Shown: piece by piece, positions 1 through 7,300 of the stretch
Layout: the number at the start of each line of letters is the position of its first letter
Position numbering within the stretch: the stretch's first letter is position 1
From: Dysgonamonadaceae bacterium
GTDB lineage: Bacteria; Bacteroidota; Bacteroidia; Bacteroidales; Azobacteroidaceae
Length of the DNA: 8,132 bases
Reading direction: 5' to 3'
Assembly (NCBI GenBank): GCA_031276105.1
Contig: JAISNS010000122.1
Coordinates: forward strand, 1-8,132
Notes under the pieces: model-generated
What the model saw: only the letters and a program-made list of their open reading frames with translations
Databases searched by the model: none
Told to the model about the DNA's origin: nothing
Made by a program: the position numbers and the translations under genes

Positions 1-275
1 TGAAAGAAGCTTTGAACTCGCTGGATATACAAGGAATTTCTTCAAAATTAGATGATGTAATTGCCTGTAACAAACAATTTTCCGGTGATATTCTTCAATT
101 GAACGATTCATTAGAGAACGTAATTTCGGGAATAAAAAAACTTCGATCATCACTCGGCCGTTTAGCTGAAAAGACAAGTAAAAGGATGAAGATAATACGA
201 ACTATCCAGATCGCAACGTTTGTGTTATTGCTTTTATATATCGCTTATGACCTTTATCAAAAGTTCCTGTTCTAA
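1..275 (+). CDS. Small coiled-coil-like protein with C-terminal membrane anchor (5' end at window edge)
   Basis: I do not recognise the family. The reading frame is open from the first complete codon (position 3) to a TAA at 273-275. Bases 1-2 are TG followed by AAA GAA GCT, so if the missing preceding base is A the gene starts ATG-AAA-GAA and encodes about 91 residues; an internal TTG at 12 would give 87. It could also be the tail of a longer gene. The N-terminal two thirds is polar, with a heptad-like spacing of I, L and V (for example the stretch DILQLNDSLENVISGIKKL), which suggests a helical or coiled-coil region. A basic patch (KTSKRMK) is followed by a single hydrophobic helix (IQIATFVLLLLYIAY) and a short polar tail. 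This is the layout of a tail-anchored inner-membrane protein with its N-terminus in the cytoplasm. It converges on the barrel gene, whose stop lies 26 bp away, with no hairpin terminator between them. Function unknown. Confidence 0.6.
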   Translation, partial: KEALNSLDIQGISSKLDDVIACNKQFSGDILQLNDSLENVISGIKKLRSSLGRLAEKTSKRMKIIRTIQIATFVLLLLYIAYDLYQKFLF

Positions 276-301
276 CCAACCGCAATCTACCTTAACAAAT
301 T

Positions 302-979
302 TCATTGAAAATCAAAAAGATAAGTAATTTTCACGCCTATAACCTGATTGGCGGACGCTTGAAATAAATCGCTTTTTTTGCTGCCGAACACGTCCGATAA
401 ACCGAAATAATACCGGCCATCGAGAATAAAGTTACCGGCGCCGGTACGGAGTTCAAAACCTAAACCGCCGGTAATCCCATAATCGAAACGGTGTTGGATT
501 TTTTGGTTATAATACCGCTTGTGAAGGTCTTCGTCTAACTCGTCCGCCGGAGGTACCAACACTTTTTCAAGCGTTTTTTCGCCGATATTGTATCCGATTT
601 GAGGCCCGGCATTGAAAATCAACCGGACTCTTTTTCCCAGATCGAAATAAAGATAAGTCATAAAAGGCATTTCCAGATAGGACAATGAACGGGAATAACG
701 GTTAAAATTGGAAACCGTATCGGTTCTTTCTTTCCAACCGCGCAACGTATAATTCAATTCGGCCTGAAGACCGAAATTTTTTTCCGAAACGTAACGAACC
801 GTTATTCCGCCCGATCCCTGACGGAGCAAGTCCTGCGGACGTGAAGGTGAAAAACGAACGTTAGACAAGGTCATTCCCGCATTTACGCCGAAAGACCATT
901 CGTTCCGAAAAACATTCTCCTGCCCGAAACCGGACAGGGAAAGCAATAAACAACTAATTCCTGCAAGGAGTTTTTTCAT
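302..979 (-). CDS. Outer-membrane beta-barrel protein (OMP_b-brl_2 / PorT-like family)
   Basis: The protein has 225 residues. A signal peptide is clear: K2-K3, a hydrophobic stretch at about 4-17, then GFGQ-E, with cleavage near residue 20. The mature part alternates polar and hydrophobic residues as short beta strands do and carries typical signatures of the Bacteroidota outer-membrane barrel family: SFGVNAGMTLSNV near 29-41, KNFGLQAELNYTLRGW at 67-82, LSYLEMPF at 99-106, FNAGPQIGYNIG at 122-133 and FDYGITGGLGFELR at 165-178. The expected fold is an 8- to 10-strand barrel in the outer membrane; substrate and role are unknown. Databases often label this family PorT-like, but I see no specific reason to equate it with the type IX secretion component PorT. 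The start ATG lies 2 bp after the stop of the LysM gene (GAATAAAGATG on the minus strand), so the two are probably co-transcribed and may be translationally coupled. The stop is TGA. The last residues, LFDFQ, end in Q instead of the usual terminal aromatic. Confidence 0.88.
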   Translation of the reverse strand: MKKLLAGISCLLLSLSGFGQENVFRNEWSFGVNAGMTLSNVRFSPSRPQDLLRQGSGGITVRYVSEKNFGLQAELNYTLRGWKERTDTVSNFNRYSRSLSYLEMPFMTYLYFDLGKRVRLIFNAGPQIGYNIGEKTLEKVLVPPADELDEDLHKRYYNQKIQHRFDYGITGGLGFELRTGAGNFILDGRYYFGLSDVFGSKKSDLFQASANQVIGVKITYLFDFQ

Positions 980-981
980 CT

Positions 982-2565
982 TTATTCGATGCGTTTGATG
1001 TTAATTTTAAAATCCTTGCCGAACTCGACAAAATAAATGTTTGCATTGATAAAACCGCCCCAGTTATTGATGCGGTCGAAATGGAAATCGGTCTGTATTC
1101 CATTATATTTCAAATTATTAATGTTTATACCGTGTGAAGTTCCGTATTGGCTCAGCAATTGAATAAAAAACATGCCCGTATCGTATCCCAACATGCCGTA
1201 TTTAGGAAATACATTGATTAAATCGCGTGAATACCAACGGTGATATTTATTAATAAACGATTTTACGCTCGCAGAAGAAGGATCGGCAAAAAAGATCGTA
1301 TAAATATGAGCGTTCAAGCGGAAAAAGTCGGAAGAAAATTCCGCCGCATACGTTTGCCATGCCGGATGACCGAACATGGAAATCGACGTTTCCGGACGGT
1401 TTTCCTTAATTATTTTCAAGACTTCAATTAATTTGACCAGCGTGAGTTTGGAATCGTCGGAAGGGACAACTACATTGTCTTTTTGCGAATCGATTGCGCC
1501 GGTAAAAGCCGCCGACAGATTGTTTCCTGCAGGAATAGTTTTATATGGAATTTTTTTCGCAGTTAAATCTGCTTTCATCACACGGATCAAATCCGCTTTG
1601 TTCGCACTGGAACCGGAATCATAAAAGAGGATGTTGGCATTTTTGAATTTGTTGGAAAACGCAAACGATGTTTTTGAATACAAAAGCGATTGCGGCGTAT
1701 TAACCTGATAAACATTATAATTGTTGAGCGGTTCGTTGCTTGTCGAAGTAAAAGGAATGACGTACGGAATTTCCAATTTGCTTGCAAAATCGGATAAAAG
1801 TTGTATTTGCTCTTCCGATAATCCTCCGATTAACAGATGAATATTCTGCATATCATTCGTTTTCAAAATAGCTTTGATCGTTTCGGTTTTTGTTCCCGTA
1901 TCATAGACTTGCAACTGCACGGATATGTTTTTTTTCTTCAATTCGTTCAATGCAAGCAAAAAGCCTTCATAATATTCCACTATTCTGTTTTTGGAAGCAT
2001 TAGCCGGCGCAGTACCTTCCTTTGTCCCGAAAGGAAGCAGCAGGGCAACTTTGATTTTTTCGATATTGTTTCCTGTTACAGACTGATTCAACAAAGCTTC
2101 GGTATTCATCCGGTCAAGCGCTTCGTTGGTTTCTTTAGACGGAGAAGTAACTTTATTTGTAGGAATCCGGATGATTTTCCCGATCGTGAACGTTTCGACC
2201 GATAATCCCGGATTGACCGCCATAATATCTTCTCCTTTCATCTGATAGTGGCGCGATACGGAATATAGAGTTTCTTTCGCCCGAATGGTATGATAGAAAT
2301 AAGATCCCGATTCTTGCGGAATTTTCAAATTACTTCCGGTCTTGATTCCCTCTTTACTTCCCGGATTTAGCCGGTAAATATCGTCGATGGAAACATGATA
2401 CATGCCGGCAATCGAATACACCGTTTCGCCTCTTTCGACTGTGTGAAGAAAAAAATCGGTATCTTGGGTAAAAAAAGAAGCGTCCGGATAAAATGCTTCT
2501 TCCGATTTTACGTTATAAACCTGAATAATGAGTATCAATGATACGAAAAAAATACGCTGTAACAT
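982..2565 (-). CDS. Secreted LysM-repeat protein with type 1 periplasmic-binding-protein fold
   Basis: The protein has 527 residues. Residues 1-21 form a signal peptide (hydrophobic run FFVSLILIIQVY, likely cut after NVKS). Two LysM modules follow: about 40-84 (HTVERGETVYSIAGMY ... LNPGS ... GSNLKIP) and 90-136 (HTIRAKETLYSVSRHY ... VNPGL ... GKIIRIP). LysM binds the N-acetylglucosamine backbone of peptidoglycan, so the protein should be tethered to the wall in the periplasm. After a polar linker (137-168), residues 169-525 look like a type 1 periplasmic-binding fold as in branched-chain amino-acid receptors: IKVALLLPFG, EYYEGFLLALNELKKK, a conserved-looking IGGLSEEQ segment, IPYVIPFTST and YGMLGYDTGMFF. 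No permease or ATPase gene is nearby, so a transport role is not supported here. The LpoA-type activators of peptidoglycan synthases also use this fold, making an envelope-sensing or synthase-regulating role conceivable; that is inference. The barrel gene follows after 2 bp. The stop is TAA. Confidence 0.9.
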   Translation of the reverse strand: MLQRIFFVSLILIIQVYNVKSEEAFYPDASFFTQDTDFFLHTVERGETVYSIAGMYHVSIDDIYRLNPGSKEGIKTGSNLKIPQESGSYFYHTIRAKETLYSVSRHYQMKGEDIMAVNPGLSVETFTIGKIIRIPTNKVTSPSKETNEALDRMNTEALLNQSVTGNNIEKIKVALLLPFGTKEGTAPANASKNRIVEYYEGFLLALNELKKKNISVQLQVYDTGTKTETIKAILKTNDMQNIHLLIGGLSEEQIQLLSDFASKLEIPYVIPFTSTSNEPLNNYNVYQVNTPQSLLYSKTSFAFSNKFKNANILFYDSGSSANKADLIRVMKADLTAKKIPYKTIPAGNNLSAAFTGAIDSQKDNVVVPSDDSKLTLVKLIEVLKIIKENRPETSISMFGHPAWQTYAAEFSSDFFRLNAHIYTIFFADPSSASVKSFINKYHRWYSRDLINVFPKYGMLGYDTGMFFIQLLSQYGTSHGININNLKYNGIQTDFHFDRINNWGGFINANIYFVEFGKDFKINIKRIE

Positions 2566-2579
2566 CTATTTTAATTTTA

Positions 2580-2600
2580 TTGCACACAGATAACGTGCAA
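2580..2600. repeat. Inverted repeat TTGCAC-N9-GTGCAA in the divergent intergenic region
   Basis: Two perfect 6-base arms (2580-2585 and 2595-2600) flank a 9-base spacer. The centre-to-centre distance is 15 bases, and the right arm overlaps the -7-like element of the minus-strand unit (2598-2605). The site therefore covers the likely start of transcription of the LysM gene, which is where a repressor operator would sit. It could be chance: a 6-base arm pair is not rare in 63 bp of intergenic DNA. It is poorly suited as a terminator (9-base loop, no T-run). Confidence 0.3.
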
Positions 2601-2605
2601 AGTTA
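2598..2605 (-). promoter_or_regulatory. Probable -7 element for the LysM/barrel unit
   Basis: The minus strand reads TAACTTTG, an exact match to the Bacteroidota -7 consensus TAnnTTTG. It lies 33 bp before the LysM-protein ATG, which would leave a leader of about 26-30 bases, A-rich just ahead of the start (AATAAAATTAAAATAG). I find no good TTTG -33 element at the usual spacing, so the call rests on the -7 match and position alone. Confidence 0.5.
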
Positions 2606-2616
2606 GAAAAAATTCT

Positions 2617-2624
2617 TAATTTTG
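2617..2624 (+). promoter_or_regulatory. Possible -7 element immediately before the sorting-domain gene
   Basis: The plus strand reads TAATTTTG, matching TAnnTTTG, and ends only 4 bases before the ATG at 2629. If it is used, transcription would begin at or within a few bases of the start codon, giving a leaderless or near-leaderless mRNA. No convincing TTTG -33 element is visible at the expected distance, and an AT-rich sequence will produce such matches by chance. Confidence 0.33.
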
Positions 2625-2628
2625 AAGC

Positions 2629-3948
2629 ATGAAACAAGCGATACTTCAAATATTTCTCATTCTATCGGTTTTTCCGGCAACCGCTCAATACACGGTAAAA
2701 GGGGGAAACGGCGTTCCATTATTGGCTGAAAATGATACGCGAAACAAATTGGAAGTGTATTTACTCAACGGTTTGTCCGGAGCCGAAATAACGTTCACTT
2801 CCGAAACAGAGGGCGCCCACCAATGGTACCAATATACGGATAAAGCCATTGATGCACAAGCAATCCCCTGTAATCAAACAGGTAAAACATCGGTGATTAC
2901 GGCTATTGCCGGCGCACAAGGCTACTTTGTCGGCGAACCGACCGCTTCGGCTACCCGTTTTGTTTGGATTATTGATTACAGCAACTATTTACCGCTTTTT
3001 TATAACTTGTCTTTTGATGATGAAAGTGAGGATCGTTGCAAATTCTTGAAAATTATAATGGATGTGGAAGCCAAACCTTTACCGTATTATACCCCTTTGG
3101 GTGTGCAAATGAATTTAAAAAGAACGTATCATTTGCAATATACCACCCGGAAATGGGACGAAGAAAGTAAAACATTTGTCCCTGAAGCGATCGATAAAGT
3201 ATTGACCGGCGTTTTAGCTGAAGAACCGGTAGAATCGCCTTTACAGGATACGGATTTCACTTTAACGGGCGATGATTTTGCCGCTCATTTTGGATTAGCG
3301 AAAAAATTAACAACCCCGGTTTACAAGGCAATAGCCGTAGAAGCTCATGCTTCCACCGAGCAACACAAAGAAGCCGGCGAAAATGAATTGATCGTTTCCA
3401 ATACGGATTTGGGCGGGTCGGTGCCGGTCAACATCGTTTTCAGTGCGGAGGCCAATGAACCGGTAGCCGCTTTTTACATTTGGAAAATAGATAAAATAGA
3501 TTCGGCGACCGGCAACCGGAATACCATTGTCCGTTATACCGACAAAACGTTATCTTATAATTTCGAAGATTCGGGCGATTTTGAAGTTCAGTTGGAAGTG
3601 ATGGATTCCCGTTCGGTTTGTGTGGATACAACCCTGTTTTATACGGTGAATATCGGGGAAACGGAACTGGAAGTTCCCAACTTTTTCAGTCCGGGAACTT
3701 CCATCGGTTCCAACGATGAATTTCGGGTATCGTACAAATCCATTCTCAGCTTTCAATGTTCCATTTTCAACCGGTGGGGAAATTTGCTTTATCAGTGGAA
3801 CGACCCGGCCAAAGGATGGGACGGACGTGTAGGCGGAAGATTTGTACCTACCGGCGCCTATATTTATGTGATTGAATATAAAGGAACAGACGGCGTAATG
3901 AAAACCAAAAAGGGAACCGTTAATATCCTCCGCTCAAAAAACCAATAA
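2629..3948 (+). CDS. Secreted protein with PKD-like region and T9SS type B (gliding motility-type) C-terminal sorting domain
   Basis: The protein has 439 residues. The ATG is fixed by a clean signal peptide (K2, hydrophobic 4-16, ATAQ at 17-20, cut before Y21). Residues about 30-130 look like an all-beta, Ig-like region (GAHQWYQYTD; FVWIIDYSNYLPLFYNLSF). The middle (131-260) is unassigned. Residues about 265-342 resemble a PKD/Ig-like module (VNIVFSAEANEPVAAFYIWK; YNFEDSGDFEVQLEV). The end, 347-436, is a gliding-motility-associated or CHU_C-type C-terminal domain: VPNFFSPG, FNRWGNLLYQW, KGWDGR, PTGAYIYVIEYKG and KKGTVNIL. In Bacteroidota such domains direct passage through the type IX secretion system to the cell surface or medium. 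Four cysteines (81, 137, 331, 377) could form disulfides. No catalytic motif is seen, so a structural or adhesive surface role is inferred. The gene is divergent from the LysM/barrel unit and convergent with trxA, with 17 bp between the stops. Confidence 0.9.
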   Translation: MKQAILQIFLILSVFPATAQYTVKGGNGVPLLAENDTRNKLEVYLLNGLSGAEITFTSETEGAHQWYQYTDKAIDAQAIPCNQTGKTSVITAIAGAQGYFVGEPTASATRFVWIIDYSNYLPLFYNLSFDDESEDRCKFLKIIMDVEAKPLPYYTPLGVQMNLKRTYHLQYTTRKWDEESKTFVPEAIDKVLTGVLAEEPVESPLQDTDFTLTGDDFAAHFGLAKKLTTPVYKAIAVEAHASTEQHKEAGENELIVSNTDLGGSVPVNIVFSAEANEPVAAFYIWKIDKIDSATGNRNTIVRYTDKTLSYNFEDSGDFEVQLEVMDSRSVCVDTTLFYTVNIGETELEVPNFFSPGTSIGSNDEFRVSYKSILSFQCSIFNRWGNLLYQWNDPAKGWDGRVGGRFVPTGAYIYVIEYKGTDGVMKTKKGTVNILRSKNQ

Positions 3949-3965
3949 AATATTTTCAATCCGTT

Positions 3966-4280
3966 TCAGAACAGTGCGTTTATTTTTTCTTCAATGACGC
4001 TTTTGGAAACCGCTCCAACCAGTTTATCAAAGAGTTCGCCGTTTTTGAAAAACAGGATAGTCGGGATACTGCGAATGCCGTACTGACTGGTTATTTCTTG
4101 GTTTTCATCGACATTTAATTTTCCGATCAGCGCTTTTTCTTCGTACTCATGAGCAAGTTCTTCGATGATTGGGCTAATCATCCGGCAAGGGCCGCACCAT
4201 TCCGCCCAAAAATCCACAACTACCGGTTTTCCGCTTTTGATTAACTCGTCAAAATTAGCGTCTGTTATTACATTTGCCAT
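3966..4280 (-). CDS. trxA: Thioredoxin
   Basis: The protein has 104 residues, the normal length of a free cytoplasmic thioredoxin, with no signal peptide. The active-site WCGPC is at 28-32 (redox cysteines C29 and C32), preceded by the buried aspartate D23 in VVDFWAEW. The conserved cis-proline is P73 in SIPT, and FFKNGE and the closing helix (IEEKINALF) fit the fold. It reduces protein disulfides in the cytosol, being itself reduced by NADPH-thioredoxin reductase, and is a standard electron donor to ribonucleotide reductase and methionine sulfoxide reductases. The start ATG lies 29 bp downstream of the dnaE stop on the same strand, and no separate promoter is evident, so co-transcription with dnaE is likely. 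The leader just before the ATG contains a nine-A run instead of a Shine-Dalgarno sequence, as is common in Bacteroidota. Confidence 0.97.
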   Translation of the reverse strand: MANVITDANFDELIKSGKPVVVDFWAEWCGPCRMISPIIEELAHEYEEKALIGKLNVDENQEITSQYGIRSIPTILFFKNGELFDKLVGAVSKSVIEEKINALF

Positions 4281-4309
4281 ACACTTGTTTTTTTTTGATT
4301 AATATGTAT

Positions 4310-7300
4310 TTATGTGATTATAAATTTAAATGCTTTTTTTTCCAAATATTCCACGATTTCTTTATTCAACAGGAATTTTTGATCTTCGGTCGTCAACATG
4401 ACGGAAATTTGCTTTTCCGTATCTTCGATTTTAAAATATAACGATGTATTGCCTGAATTGTTTTTTATCAGCGATGATAGTTTGGCGACTAAATCGCTGT
4501 TTAATTCATATAAAGGAATCGAAATAGTGAGGTTTTGCGCGATTTTTTCCTTTACATCGGGTAATTGTTGGATGGAGTTAATTTTGAAATCAACGATGGA
4601 TTCATTGTAGCGGCGAGGCGTAAAAGTCCCTTTTATAAACAGATACATATTGGGACGGCAAAATTTGGCATAGTTGACAAAGTCGTCGCTAAACAAAGCA
4701 ATTTCTCCGCTTCCGGTAAAATCCTCTATTTTGACAATTGCATATTGGCTTCCGCTTTTAGTGTAGCCTTCTCTGACGTTAGTCACGATACCGCCCAATA
4801 TGACGGATTTATTGATATGCGTTGATTTTGCTTTTTCGAAATCGGCCATTTCCAGATTACAGATGTATTTCAGAATCACATAATAATCGTCCAACGGATG
4901 CGAAGAAAGATAAATGCCGACTAATTCTTTTTCCCGGTTTAGTCGTTCGATGTTGCTTGCCGGAGGCGCTTTCGGAATTTCCGGACGGGTGATTATGATG
5001 GCGTCCATACCGCCGAACAGGGAGTTTTGAACCGAATTTTTGTCCTGCTGAAATTTATTTCCGTACCGGATCAGGGTTTCCAGAAAGACTTCGCCTTTGC
5101 TGTTTTCGGCAAAATATTGTTCCCTTACGGCTTCGCTGAAATTGTCGAATGCACCCGACTGACAAAGCGCTTCCAGATTTTTCTTACTGCAGGCGGTGAG
5201 ATTGACTCGTTCGGCAAAGTCGAAGATGCTTTTGAACGGGCCGTTTGCTTCGCGTTCTTTCACGATGGCTTCCACTGCGCCGGAACCGACGCCTTTGATG
5301 CCGCCTAAACCGAAGCGGATATTTCCTTTTTTATTGACGGTGAAATTGAGTTCCGATTCGTTCACGTCCGGCCCCAGAACAGTGATTCCCATGCTGCGGC
5401 AGTCGTCCATGAATTTCGTGATTTCGCCGATGTCGTCTTTGTTGCGGGTCAGGTTGGCCGCCATAAATTCTGCCGGGTAATGGGCTTTCAGGTAAGCCGT
5501 TTGGTAGGCCACCCACGAATAGCAAGTGGCGTGCGATTTATTGAAAGCGTATTTGGCAAATTCCGCCCAGTCGCTCCATATCTTTTCCAGTTTTTCGATG
5601 GGTTGGAAGCCTTTGGCAACCGCGCCGTCGATGAATTTCGTGTGCAGGGCTTCCATTTTGTCGATGAGTTTTTTTCCCATCGCTTTCCGCAATTCGTCGG
5701 ACTGTCCGCGGGTGAAACCGGCCAAATCGCGACTCAGAAGCATGACCTGTTCCTGATATACCGTGATGCCATACGTGTCTTTCAACCTCGGTTCCATTTC
5801 CGGGAAGTCGTAAGTAATTTCCATTTTCCCGTGTTTCCGGGCAATGAAATCGGGAATGTAAGCCATTGGCCCCGGACGGTAGAGGGCGTTCATCGCAATC
5901 AGGTCTTCAAACTTGCTGGGTTGCAAGTCGCGCAGGTATTTTTGCATTCCGGGCGACTCAAACTGAAACGTGCCGATGGTTTGGCCTTTACTGTAAAGCT
6001 CGTAGGTTTTCGGGTCGTCGATCGGAATTTTATTGATGTCGATGGTTTCGCCTTTGGACTTTTTGATGTTGGAAAGCGCTTCTTTGATGATCGAAAGCGT
6101 TTTCAATCCCAGAAAGTCCATTTTTATCAATCCGACGGATTCGACGACGGAACCTTCGTATTGCGTAACCAGCAGTTCTTCGTTGGTTCCTTTGTCTTTT
6201 GCGGTAGCCAGCGGGACAAAGTTGGTCAAGTCTTCGGCGCCGATAATGACGCCGCAAGCGTGTACTCCGGTTTGGCGAACCGTTCCTTCCAGCATCTCGG
6301 CATATTTGAGGGTATCCGAAAGGTTGCGGTCGCTGGAATAGCGGGCTTCGCGAAGTTCGGGAACATGTTCGATGCAGTTTTTGATATTGACTTTCGGCGC
6401 TTTTCCCGATCGATCTTCCGGGAAGCGGTCGGGGATCAGTTTGGTCAGGCGGTCGGCTTCCTGCAGGGGCAAGCCTTGCACGCGCGCCACGTCTTTGATG
6501 GACGATTTGGTCGCCATGGTTCCGTAAGTAACAATGTGCGCGACTTTTTCTTTCCCGTATTTTTCCGTCACCCAACGGAGGACTTCGGCACGTCCGTCGT
6601 CGTCGAAGTCAATGTCAATATCGGGCATTGAGATACGGTCGGGATTGAGAAACCGTTCGAAAAGCAAATCGTATTTCAGCGGGTCGATGTCGGTGATTCC
6701 CAAGCAATAAGCCACTGCCGAACCGGCTGCCGAACCTCGTCCGGGGCCTACGGACACGCCCATCGCCCGGGCAGCCTGAATAAAGTCTTGCACGATGAGG
6801 AAATAACCGGGAAATCCCATTGTCTTCATCGTTTCCAATTCAAATTCTATCCGTTCCGAAATATCGGGGGGAAGCGGGTTGCCGTAGCGGTCGCCGGCTT
6901 TTTGGAGGGTTAATTCCCGCAGGTAATCGGCCTCCAGTTTGATGCGAACCACCTTGTCGTATCCGCCTAATTTGTCGAAACGGTTGGCGTCGTCTTTATT
7001 AAATTCCGCTCGCAACACGTCTTCCGGGAAGCGGGCTTTGTAGCTTTCTTCCGTTCCGAAAGTATCGGGAATCGGGAAAACGGGCATGATGGCGTCGGAG
7101 TTGATGCTGTATTCTTCTACTTTCGCGGCGATTTCCAAGGTGTTGGATAAAGCTTCGGGGAGGTCGGGAAAAATGGCGCTCATTTCTTCCGGCGTTTTGA
7201 ACCATTCCTGCTTGGTGTAACGCATCCGGTTGGCGTCGTCCAAATCTTTGCCGGTGCCTAAGCAAATCAGGCGATCGTGCGCCTCGGCGTGTTCTTCTTC

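Noticed and set aside
276..301. Search for a terminator between the small membrane protein and the barrel gene
   Set aside because: These 26 bases contain no inverted repeat or T-run. The CCGCAATCT near 280 resembles part of the repeat half at the window end, but the match is too short to claim.
302..979. Naming the barrel protein PorT, the type IX secretion component
   Set aside because: It shares only the generic barrel signatures of the wider family; nothing specific to PorT itself is recognisable, so the symbol would be over-interpretation.
302..979. Lipoprotein signal at C10 of the barrel protein
   Set aside because: The cysteine sits inside the hydrophobic core of the signal peptide with hydrophobic residues continuing after it, and the preceding GIS does not fit a lipobox.
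1837..2205. Plus-strand 122-codon frame opposite the LysM protein
   Set aside because: It lies inside a well-supported gene, has no domain signature and no promoter of its own.
3947..3956. AAAATATTTT palindrome at the convergent ends of the sorting-domain gene and trxA
   Set aside because: It is only A and T, has no loop and no stable stem, and overlaps a stop codon. It is not a credible terminator, so the two transcripts may simply overlap at their 3' ends.
6030..6575. Minus-strand 181-codon frame inside dnaE
   Set aside because: It is a shifted frame of the dnaE coding strand; the arginine-, proline- and histidine-rich translation is typical of an out-of-frame reading.
5480..6631. Long open frame (383 codons) on the plus strand, antisense to dnaE
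   Set aside because: It lies wholly inside dnaE, whose own frame carries every expected motif. The translated antisense protein is rich in F, V, G and R with no recognisable domain, as expected of a mirror frame in a GC-richer gene.
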